Below are positions 17,036 through 23,940 of a DNA stretch of 64,000 bases, in pieces. The stretch comes from Intestinibacillus massiliensis. GTDB lineage: Bacteria; Bacillota; Clostridia; Oscillospirales; Butyricicoccaceae. The position numbers and the translations under genes were made by a program. The stretch spans positions 1-64,000 of the forward strand of contig NZ_LT707050.1 of NCBI RefSeq assembly GCF_900155735.1, given 5' to 3'. How positions within the stretch are numbered: the first letter of the stretch is position 1; every line of letters begins with the position of its first letter. The notes under the pieces are model-generated. The model did not search any database, was not told where the DNA came from, and was given only the letters and a program-made list of their open reading frames with translations.

Positions 17036-17065
17036 ATTATATAACAACACCTGCCATATTGTCAA
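17036..17065 (-). promoter_or_regulatory. Promoter of the tRNA cluster
   Basis: Reading leftward, -35 TTGACA (17065-17060), an 18-bp spacer and -10 TATAAT (17041-17036). Confidence 0.75.
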
Positions 17066-17093
17066 GGCCTTTTCCAATCTTTTTTCCAGCCGC

Positions 17094-17693
17094 CTAACCA
17101 ATCTTACAAACCAGGTTGATCAGGACCGGCACGAACGCGGAACACAGCATGCCGTTGATGACCGCGATAAGCGCCACATCCTCACCGCCATACCGGATCA
17201 GGACAGGCAGCGTGGTATCCTCGCTCGTCGCCCCTGCAAGCGCGATTGCCGCAAAGGCGTTGGTACGGCGCATAAGGAGGGGGATCAGGCAAAACGCCAG
17301 CACCTCGCGCAGCAGGCTGGACAAGAACGCAACCGTCCCGGCCGGCGCGCCCAGCAGTTCCGTCACCATAATCCCGCTTAAACTGTACCAGCCCATCCCG
17401 CCCGCAATGGCGGCGCCGGTCTGCAGACTGTGCCCTAGGATCGGCGCGCATGCGAACCCGCCAAGCAGGGAGCCGATGGTGACGCCGATCGGGATTGCAA
17501 CAACCCTGATATTATACTGCTTGATTTTGCGCAGCATCAGCTTATTTGCACCCACGCTGATGCCGACGGAAAACATCAGGGCATATAAAAGCAGGTCAGA
17601 CGCAGCGGAGACGCTTTCAGACGCCCCGGCCGGAAGCAACAGCGCGCCGCATAAAATCCCCAGGATCAGTGCGGCGATCGCGGCAATGATCAT
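17094..17693 (-). CDS. lysO: LysO-type lysine exporter, C-terminal subunit
   Basis: A 199-residue membrane protein with about six helices that matches the C-terminal two thirds of E. coli LysO (YbjE), a lysine exporter. Shared motifs include GGMGWYSLSGIMVTELLG, the LLREVLAFCLIPLL segment and GATSEDTTLPVL. Its start overlaps the stop of the upstream 90-residue gene as ATGA. Together they make up one LysO of normal length, so the exporter is encoded in two pieces. This split form is common in Clostridia rather than a fresh mutation. Confidence 0.88.
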   Translation of the reverse strand: MIIAAIAALILGILCGALLLPAGASESVSAASDLLLYALMFSVGISVGANKLMLRKIKQYNIRVVAIPIGVTIGSLLGGFACAPILGHSLQTGAAIAGGMGWYSLSGIMVTELLGAPAGTVAFLSSLLREVLAFCLIPLLMRRTNAFAAIALAGATSEDTTLPVLIRYGGEDVALIAVINGMLCSAFVPVLINLVCKIG

Positions 17694-17962
17694 TGTTTTT
17701 TCTCCCCCAAAAAGATTTTAGACAATATGTAAACGGCCAGCACGGCGCCCGCGCCCGGTATGACGGCATACAGGAAGCTGGAAACCCCTGCCGTGCGCAA
17801 ATCCTGCAAAAACGACGGCCGTGCGCCAAACGATACGCCCATCGTAAAGAGCAGCAGCACCGTAATGGTAATTTGCAGGATGGTGTTGGCGCGCAGCCAT
17901 TTTACGGGCAGCAGCTTCGCCCCTACCAGCATCCCGAGCAGCATTATGACGGTATAACTCAT
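17690..17962 (-). CDS. LysO-type lysine exporter, N-terminal subunit
   Basis: A 90-residue membrane protein with three hydrophobic helices (TVIMLLGMLVGAKLL, LQITITVLLLFTMGVSFG, LYAVIPGAGAVLAVYIL). It corresponds to the N-terminal part of LysO and overlaps the larger subunit by 4 bp, implying coupled translation. I start at MSYTVIML (17962), after TTTTTGGGG; the frame is open upstream to 18073, but that extension would cross the likely promoter. The leader is too short for a lysine riboswitch. Confidence 0.8.
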   Translation of the reverse strand: MSYTVIMLLGMLVGAKLLPVKWLRANTILQITITVLLLFTMGVSFGARPSFLQDLRTAGVSSFLYAVIPGAGAVLAVYILSKIFLGEKKQ

Positions 17963-18089
17963 GCCTGTCCCCAAAAATCTATTGAAGTACCGCGTAAAAT
18001 CATGTAGAATAGGTTTATTATAGCGGTCTAATTTAATAGTATAATAGATTTTTGCTCCGCTGACAAGAGGCATCTAGTGGGAGGTATTT

Positions 18090-18641
18090 ATGGATACCCT
18101 TCTGGCATTGGATCACGCGATCCTATCCTATATCGCACTCCATTTTCAAAACGGCCTATTAACGGCCGTCATGCGTTTCTGTTCCGCGCTCGGTAACCTG
18201 GGCGCTGTTTGGATTGTCCTGACGCTTTTCCTGCTGGCGCGCCGCAAAACACGCCGCTGCGGGATCATCATGGCGGCCGCCCTCCTGGCCGGCGTACTGC
18301 TCGGCGAGGGGCTGCTCAAGCATCTGATCAGCCGTCCGCGCCCGTTCTTGCAATTTGACGACCTGACGCCGCTCATCCCGCCGCCGCAAAGCTTTTCCTT
18401 CCCTTCTGGGCATTCGCTTTCCAGCTTTGCCGCGGCTACGGCGCTTTTTTCCTTTTACCGGAAGCCCGGTATTTGCGCGTTTGCGCTGGCGGCTGCCATC
18501 GCATTTTCCCGCCTGTACCTCTGCGTACACTTCCCGACAGACGTATTCGCCGGCCTTATCCTCGGGATTACCGTCGGTTTGGCCGCCTATTTCATCGGGA
18601 ACCGTGTCCTCGACCGGCTGCATTACGCCAGGCTTCGCTAA
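18090..18641 (+). CDS. PAP2-family membrane phosphatase
   Basis: A 183-residue membrane phosphatase with about five helices and the three PAP2 motifs: KHLISRPRP, PSGHSLSS and SRLYLCVHFPTDV. Relatives (BcrC/PgpB type) dephosphorylate undecaprenyl or other lipid pyrophosphates outside the membrane, recycling the lipid carrier for the cell wall. The start follows GGGAGG. A flippase gene begins 27 bp downstream, so the two probably form an operon for a lipid-linked glycan. Confidence 0.92.
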   Translation: MDTLLALDHAILSYIALHFQNGLLTAVMRFCSALGNLGAVWIVLTLFLLARRKTRRCGIIMAAALLAGVLLGEGLLKHLISRPRPFLQFDDLTPLIPPPQSFSFPSGHSLSSFAAATALFSFYRKPGICAFALAAAIAFSRLYLCVHFPTDVFAGLILGITVGLAAYFIGNRVLDRLHYARLR

Positions 18642-18668
18642 TTCAGGTATCGCAAAAGGAGATTCTCT

Positions 18669-20060
18669 ATGAATCCGTATAAAAAACTGATGTCCAATAC
18701 CGCAATCTTCGCAATTGGTACGTTCAGCTCCAAATTACTCGTATTTTTCATGACACGGTATTATACCGCCGTGCTCACCGCGGACGATTTCGGCCTCAGC
18801 AATACGATTACCATGGCCAGCAATATCCTGCTGCCGATCGCGTCCGTTACGATTACAGACGCCGTAATCCGTTTCGGCCTGGACAAAAGCAACAATAAGC
18901 ACGAGGTATTTTCGACCGGGCTTTTCGCGATCCTGATCGGTTTTGTCATAACGCTGCCGTTTGCCCCCCTTGTCAATATGGTCGGGTATTTGGGCGACTA
19001 CACCGCCCTGATGTACGCCTACGTGTTTGCGGCAAACCTGCAGTCCCTGTGCGGCCAGTGCGTGCGTACGCGCGGCCATGTCAAACTATATGCTTTTGAC
19101 GGGATTTTCCGCACCATATCGACCATTATATTAAATATCATTTTCCTATCCGCATTCCATCTGGGTATTACGGGCTATGTACTATCCGTCATTTGCGCCA
19201 ACTTCTTGTCCATCCTGTTCCTGACGGCGATCGACGGACTGTACCGTTTTATCCATATCCGCGCGCTGAACCGCTCCACGATTGTAAATATGCTGCGGTA
19301 CAGCATCCCCTTGATCCCCAGCAAAATCTGCGTTTATATCTACAGCTCCGCGGACAGTTTTTTTATCCTGTATATGGTCGGCAAGCGCGCCAACGGCCTT
19401 TATAACACGGCACATAAAATACCGACGCTGTTAATCCTGGTATCCGGTATTTTTATCGAAGCGATGCAGATATCCGCCTTCAGCAGCGACAACCGCAAGG
19501 AACAGGAGAAGTTTTTCACCCGCGTCGGCAACGTCTATCAGGCGCTGATCTTTATGTTTGCATCCGGGATTATTATGACCTCTAAACTCTCCATGTCCAT
19601 CATCGCCGCCCCCTCTTATTATGAAGGCTGGCGCTTTATCCCCTTGCTGATCTTTGCGTCCGCATTCGCCTGTTTGTCGAACTTCCAGAATATCATCTAT
19701 GGCGTCGTCAAAAAGAGCGTCAGCTCGCTGACGACGACCCTCTTTGGCGCCGGGATGAATATCTTACTAAACTTCATTTTTGTGCCTAAGTGGGGTGCGA
19801 ACGGCGCCGCTTTTGCCACCTTGATCTCCTATATCGCCATGTTCCTTGTCCGCGCGGTGCATACAAGGCGCTATCTGGCCGTCCACTGGAATATCCCGCG
19901 CTTTTTCGGGACATTCCTCCTTTTATGCCTGCAAAGTGCCCTGATGCTTCATGAAGGCACATTCTGGATCCCGGTGCAGATCCTTTTATTCTTGCTGATT
20001 ACCCTCATCGGCGCAAAGGATATCCTTGCCGGACTTAGTAAAGTATTGAAAAGAGGATAA
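18669..20060 (+). CDS. Lipid-linked oligosaccharide flippase (Wzx/MOP family)
   Basis: A 463-residue polytopic protein with about 12-14 helices, of the MOP exporter superfamily. The N-terminal AIFAIGTFSSKLLVFFMTR and central PLIPSKICVYIYSSADSFFI are typical of polysaccharide-synthesis flippases that move undecaprenyl-linked sugars across the membrane. It follows the PAP2 phosphatase closely with an AAAGGAG ribosome site. No glycosyltransferases are nearby, so the glycan is unknown; a lipid II-type role is possible but not supported. Confidence 0.88.
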   Translation: MNPYKKLMSNTAIFAIGTFSSKLLVFFMTRYYTAVLTADDFGLSNTITMASNILLPIASVTITDAVIRFGLDKSNNKHEVFSTGLFAILIGFVITLPFAPLVNMVGYLGDYTALMYAYVFAANLQSLCGQCVRTRGHVKLYAFDGIFRTISTIILNIIFLSAFHLGITGYVLSVICANFLSILFLTAIDGLYRFIHIRALNRSTIVNMLRYSIPLIPSKICVYIYSSADSFFILYMVGKRANGLYNTAHKIPTLLILVSGIFIEAMQISAFSSDNRKEQEKFFTRVGNVYQALIFMFASGIIMTSKLSMSIIAAPSYYEGWRFIPLLIFASAFACLSNFQNIIYGVVKKSVSSLTTTLFGAGMNILLNFIFVPKWGANGAAFATLISYIAMFLVRAVHTRRYLAVHWNIPRFFGTFLLLCLQSALMLHEGTFWIPVQILLFLLITLIGAKDILAGLSKVLKRG

Positions 20061-20067
20061 TTTTTTA

Positions 20068-20096
20068 TTGACATTAACCTCCCCATATGATATTCT
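20068..20096 (+). promoter_or_regulatory. Promoter of tRNA-Pro(GGG)
   Basis: -35 TTGACA (20068-20073), a 17-bp spacer and -10 TATTCT (20091-20096), 18 bp before the tRNA. Confidence 0.75.
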
Positions 20097-20113
20097 AATT
20101 GGGCGAGGTAAAT

Positions 20114-20189
20114 CCGGGTGTAGCGCAGTTGGTAGCGTGCTTGACTGGGGGTCAAGAGGCCGCAGGTTCAAGTCCTGTCACTCGGACCA
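20114..20189 (+). tRNA. tRNA-Pro (GGG)
   Basis: Complete 76-nt cloverleaf with encoded CCA. Anticodon loop CTGGGGG gives anticodon GGG. It borders an AT-rich insertion. Confidence 0.95.
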
Positions 20190-20195
20190 AAAATA

Positions 20196-20229
20196 GAAAG
20201 ACCGTCGACTTTTGTCGGCGGTCTTTTGC
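20196..20229 (+). terminator. Terminator of tRNA-Pro(GGG)
   Basis: AAAGACCGTCGAC pairs imperfectly with GTCGGCGGTCTTTT. A closely similar hairpin recurs at 21117-21149. Confidence 0.8.
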
Positions 20230-20364
20230 TATGACTGTATTCATATAGGTTTCCTTCGTTTACATTTTACCAAGCACTATTATTTGGATTTACAGTAAAA
20301 ACGAGGTGCAATTTTGGATTTTTACCACACAATTATTATGATATAAAAGAAAAGAGGGATTTAT

Positions 20365-21030
20365 TTGTTAGATAATCTCGTTCTTGCATACCGTAGTGAA
20401 TTTTACGATTGGAACTTAAAAGAAACTGTTCAATTTTATAAGAGGAATAAAAAATTTCTTTGCGGATTCATTGTTTTCATACTCATTACTATACCTACAA
20501 TAATATACAGCCTAATAAACAGAACTATTGTACCAACGCTTGCTCTTATATTCATAGAACTAATTCTAGGTATCGCTAGTGACCGGTTGATGGTAAAGCA
20601 TCATCGGCAAATCATTTCTAAAAAGAAAGAACATATAAAAACTGTAAAACTTTTTTTGAAAACTGCAATTCCTGATAAAGATTTGTATTCTAAAAAGCAA
20701 GTCGAGGAATTGATAGGCCGGTTATCAATTCGTATAGATACTGGTGCTCCATTCAATAAGTTCAAATCGAATCTCATTAGTTTTGCAAAGGTTATCGTTT
20801 TCCCAATTATTACATATATTGCAGGGATGTATTCTACAAATATCCGTGAACATGAATTTACTGCGGTTATTGCTTGGACTATTAATATCATTCTTATCAT
20901 TGGATTGGTCTATATAGCATGTGGTATGCTATCTCAGGCAGTACAAAAAATCACTTGCCGGAATTATGATGCGGCAATAGCGTTGAGAGAAGATTTGCTA
21001 GACATTAAGCTTCTATTTTTTGAACAATAA
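20365..21030 (+). CDS. Membrane protein of unknown function in an AT-rich island
   Basis: A 221-residue protein. Helix pairs lie at about residues 30-75 (LCGFIVFILITIPTIIYSLI, LALIFIELILGIA) and 135-195 (VIVFPIITYIAGMYS, IINIILIIGLVYIACGML), separated by a Lys-rich cytoplasmic segment. I recognise no family. TTG start at 20365 after AAAGAGGG. The gene is much richer in A and T than its neighbours and sits between tRNA-Pro and a second copy of its terminator, so it is probably acquired. A role in phage defence or toxicity is possible but has no direct support. Confidence 0.7.
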   Translation: MLDNLVLAYRSEFYDWNLKETVQFYKRNKKFLCGFIVFILITIPTIIYSLINRTIVPTLALIFIELILGIASDRLMVKHHRQIISKKKEHIKTVKLFLKTAIPDKDLYSKKQVEELIGRLSIRIDTGAPFNKFKSNLISFAKVIVFPIITYIAGMYSTNIREHEFTAVIAWTINIILIIGLVYIACGMLSQAVQKITCRNYDAAIALREDLLDIKLLFFEQ

Positions 21031-21502
21031 GTAGCATTAAAACCCGTCTTCCATTTATTACAAACCATCAATATAATTGGCTTTCTCCAAGCCCTATAAA
21101 TTCAATCGGCCAAAATAAAAAGACCGTCGACAAAAGTCGTCGGTCTTTTGTTATTCCTTGCTTCATGCAAAATTTTGACCTCAAAGATTTAAACGCCCAT
21201 AACAAACATAAAATCTTACTTTCAATTCATTATTCAAAATGTGGCATGTGCAGCGAAAGAAAATGCTGCCCATCCCGCCGCTCTCGCCTTCGCCCCCCTG
21301 TTATGTAATCCATTCCTCCATGGGTTTTACCGTCTCGCTACAGACATGCCCACACGCATCTTCCCCCTTTCCGGCATCCATGCTATAATTTTTATAGCAT
21401 TTTCAAATTTGTATGGCGGGCATCCCGGATCGCTTGTACGATTCCCAACATGGCCTGTCATAGTGAATGCTGTCAAATTAACATAGAGGGAGGGCGTGCA
21501 GC
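21031..21502. other. Intergenic: terminator copy and long leader
   Basis: Contains the duplicated terminator at 21117-21149 and, further right, an extended -10 TGCTATAAT (21381-21389) with no clear -35. That promoter would give the response regulator gene a leader of about 110 nt. No gene is supported. Confidence 0.5.
21098..21155 (+). repeat. Second copy of the tRNA-Pro tail/terminator
   Basis: TCGGCCAAAATAAAAAGACC, followed by a GTCGAC-containing hairpin and GGTCTTTTGTTAT, echoes the region after tRNA-Pro at 20182-20232 (TCGGACCAAAAATAGAAAGA, then the same hairpin). The two copies bracket the AT-rich gene, like att sites. Confidence 0.5.
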
Positions 21503-22189
21503 ATGCCGCGAATATTTTTGGTTGAAGACGACCAGGCAATCGCCAAAAACCTTGTACTCTTGCTCCGCGCAGAGAAATTCACCGTCACCCATGCCGCTAC
21601 GCGGGGCGAAGCCCTTGCCGCGCTTGACGGGAACCAATTTGACCTCGCGCTGGTCGATATCGCATTACCCGACGGGAACGGCTTTACCGTATGTACGGAA
21701 ATCAAGGAATCATGCAAGATCCCCGTGATTTTCCTGACTGCTTCCGGCGATGAGGCGAGCATTGTCACTGGCCTGAACATCGGCGCGGACGACTATATCA
21801 CAAAGCCGTTCCGCTCGCGTGAATTAATTGCGCGGATTAATGCCGCCCTGCGGAAAAGCGGCCGCGCCCCATCGGCGTTTACCGTTGCCGGCCTTACGGT
21901 CGATACAGCCAGCGGCGTTGTGAAAAAACACGGTCGCGAGGTGTTCCTATCTGCTTTGGAATACCGCTTGCTGTTGACGTTTCTTAATAACCCCAAAAGC
22001 ATCCTCACACGCGGGAAGCTACTTGACGAGCTGTGGGATGCGGCCGGCGAGTTTGTCAATGACAATACGCTCACCGTGTATATCAAACGCCTGCGGGAAA
22101 AGATAGAGGACGAACCCGCACGCCCGAAGATCATATTGACCGTACGCGGCACCGGATACCGACTGGGGGATGGAAATGCTCCGGAATAA
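21503..22189 (+). CDS. OmpR-family response regulator (ABC-transporter linked)
   Basis: A 228-residue regulator: receiver domain with VEDDQ, phospho-Asp in LALVDIALPDGNG and Lys in YITKPFRS; winged helix in the C-terminal half (LSALEYRLLLTFL, TVYIKRLREKI, RGTGYRLG). Start ATG 21503 with GAGGGAGGG upstream. It overlaps the kinase gene and precedes an ABC transporter, the arrangement of systems that detect and remove cell-wall-active peptides (BceRS-AB type). Direct repeats ahead of the ABC genes are its probable target. Confidence 0.94.
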   Translation: MPRIFLVEDDQAIAKNLVLLLRAEKFTVTHAATRGEALAALDGNQFDLALVDIALPDGNGFTVCTEIKESCKIPVIFLTASGDEASIVTGLNIGADDYITKPFRSRELIARINAALRKSGRAPSAFTVAGLTVDTASGVVKKHGREVFLSALEYRLLLTFLNNPKSILTRGKLLDELWDAAGEFVNDNTLTVYIKRLREKIEDEPARPKIILTVRGTGYRLGDGNAPE

Positions 22190-23165
22190 GGAATTTCGCC
22201 TATTTGCAATCATATTTGGACTACTTGCAGCCGTCTCCACTGCGCTCGGTTTTGCGCTCAGCGCGGAAGCCGGTATCCTCTGCCTTGCTTCCGCCGCTGC
22301 CTATGGCGCAGCCTTTGTGGTTTTTACCGCTGCGCGGTATCAAAACATTGCAAAGCTTTCGCATCAAATCGACCTTGTCCTTCACGATGAAAACCGCCTG
22401 TCTATCGACGGGCTGGATGAGGGCGAGCTTTCCATCCTACACAGCGAAATCACCAAGCTGATGCTGCGCATCCGCGAACAGAACGACGCGCTGAAACAGG
22501 ATAAAGTGCACCTGGCAGACTCCTTGGCCGATATCGCCCACCAATTGCGTACGCCGCTCACGTCCGCAAACCTCATCCTATCGTTTCTGGAAAACGGCCT
22601 AGATGAAGATAAGCGCAAAGCCTTCGTGCGCGAAACAGAAGGACTGCTGATGCGGATGGACTGGCTGATCACTTCCCTGCTCAAGCTGTCCCGCCTGGAC
22701 GCCGGGGTCATCACGTTTCAGACCGAGCCCATCCCGGCGGACGACCTTATCCATACTGCCCTGCGCCCGCTTCTGATCCCAATGGAGCTGCACAACATCA
22801 GCTTGCAAATAAACGCACCGCAAGGGATCCATCTCTTGTGTGATCCCGGCTGGCTTTCGGAAGCACTGCAAAATATTTTGAAAAACTGCATGGAAAGCGC
22901 GGGAGATAACGGCTCGATCCAAATTGCATGTACGCAAAACCCGCTTTTCACCGAAATACGCATTACGGACAATGGATCGGGCTTCCGGGAAGAAGAGTTG
23001 CCCTGCCTCTTCGACCGGTTTTACCGTGGCAACAGCGCAAATGCGACGGGCTATGGGATCGGGCTTGCGCTCAGCAAGACCATCATCACAAGGCAGGGCG
23101 GTACGGTCACCGCGAAAAACCACCCGCAGGGCGGTGCGGTATTCGCCATCCGTTTCCCAAAGTGA
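22176..23165 (+). CDS. Sensor histidine kinase, small intramembrane type
   Basis: A 329-residue kinase. Two adjacent helices (LFAIIFGLLAAVSTALGFAL, LCLASAAAYGAAFVVF) leave almost no outside loop, which is the intramembrane-sensing layout known from BceS-like kinases. HisKA is LADIAHQLRTPLTSANLIL and HATPase has DNGSGF and YGIGLALSKTII. Start ATG 22176 fits the GGGGGATGG ribosome site better than the ATG at 22170. Such kinases usually sense through their ABC transporter rather than alone. Confidence 0.92.
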   Translation: MLRNKEFRLFAIIFGLLAAVSTALGFALSAEAGILCLASAAAYGAAFVVFTAARYQNIAKLSHQIDLVLHDENRLSIDGLDEGELSILHSEITKLMLRIREQNDALKQDKVHLADSLADIAHQLRTPLTSANLILSFLENGLDEDKRKAFVRETEGLLMRMDWLITSLLKLSRLDAGVITFQTEPIPADDLIHTALRPLLIPMELHNISLQINAPQGIHLLCDPGWLSEALQNILKNCMESAGDNGSIQIACTQNPLFTEIRITDNGSGFREEELPCLFDRFYRGNSANATGYGIGLALSKTIITRQGGTVTAKNHPQGGAVFAIRFPK

Positions 23166-23173
23166 CGGATCTC

Positions 23174-23219
23174 TCACCTGAAAGTCACCGTGCTGTATGG
23201 TTTAAGGCTCTATTATAAT
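23174..23219 (+). promoter_or_regulatory. Promoter of the ABC transporter with repeats
   Basis: -10 TATAAT (23214-23219) lacks a recognisable -35 at 17 bp. Just upstream, TCACC occurs at 23174 and 23185, an 11-bp period. A weak -35 with one-turn direct repeats fits activation by the OmpR-type regulator. Confidence 0.5.
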
Positions 23220-23253
23220 AAGTAGCCGGCCAACGCAAAAGGAGGACTACAAA

Positions 23254-23940
23254 ATGGAGCTATTGAGAATTGAAAACCTATGTAAGGTATACGGCAAGGG
23301 TGAGAGCCAAGTGACCGCGCTCGACCATGTTTCGCTGGCCATCGAAAAGGGCGAGTTCACCGCGATCATCGGCTCTTCCGGTTCCGGTAAATCCACGTTG
23401 CTGCACATAATCGGCGGCGTGGACATTCCGACCAGCGGCAAGGTCTATCTGGACGGGCAAGACGTTTACGCGCAGGGCAACGAAAAGCTGGCGATTTTCC
23501 GCCGGCGGCAGGTCGGGCTGATTTATCAGTTCCATAACCTCATCCCCACGCTGGATGTGGTGGAAAACATAACCTTGCCGATCCTGATGGACAAGCGGAA
23601 AGTCAACGAGGAACGGTTAAACGAACTGCTGGAGCTGCTCGGCTTGCAAGACCGCAGGACGCATCTGCCCAACCAGCTTTCGGGCGGGCAGCAGCAGCGC
23701 GTTTCCATCGGCCGCGCACTAATGAACGCCCCGGCCGTCATGCTGGCCGATGAACCCACAGGGAGCCTGGATAGCCGGAACGGGCATGAAATCGTCAACC
23801 TGCTCAAACGCAGCAACAAAAAATACGGGCAGACGCTAATCGTTGTGACGCATGATGAAAACATCGCCCTGCAGGCCGACCGTATCATCGGCATCGCGGA
23901 CGGCAAGGTGGTGCGGGACGACCGGGTGGTGCGGCCATGA
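23254..23940 (+). CDS. ABC transporter ATP-binding protein
   Basis: A 228-residue MacB/LolD-type ATPase. Walker A is GSSGSGKSTLL, Q-loop YQFHNLIPTL, signature LSGGQQQRVSIGRAL, Walker B VMLADEPTGSLD, and H-loop VVTHD. Start after AAAGGAGG. It overlaps the permease start by 4 bp (ATGA). Complexes of this type pump or dislodge antimicrobial peptides from the membrane, and here probably also signal to the kinase. Confidence 0.96.
   Translation: MELLRIENLCKVYGKGESQVTALDHVSLAIEKGEFTAIIGSSGSGKSTLLHIIGGVDIPTSGKVYLDGQDVYAQGNEKLAIFRRRQVGLIYQFHNLIPTLDVVENITLPILMDKRKVNEERLNELLELLGLQDRRTHLPNQLSGGQQQRVSIGRALMNAPAVMLADEPTGSLDSRNGHEIVNLLKRSNKKYGQTLIVVTHDENIALQADRIIGIADGKVVRDDRVVRP

Noticed and set aside
17963-18089. 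Lysine riboswitch before the lysine exporter
   Set aside because: The gap is 127 bp and also holds the divergent promoter; a lysine riboswitch needs about 170 nt.
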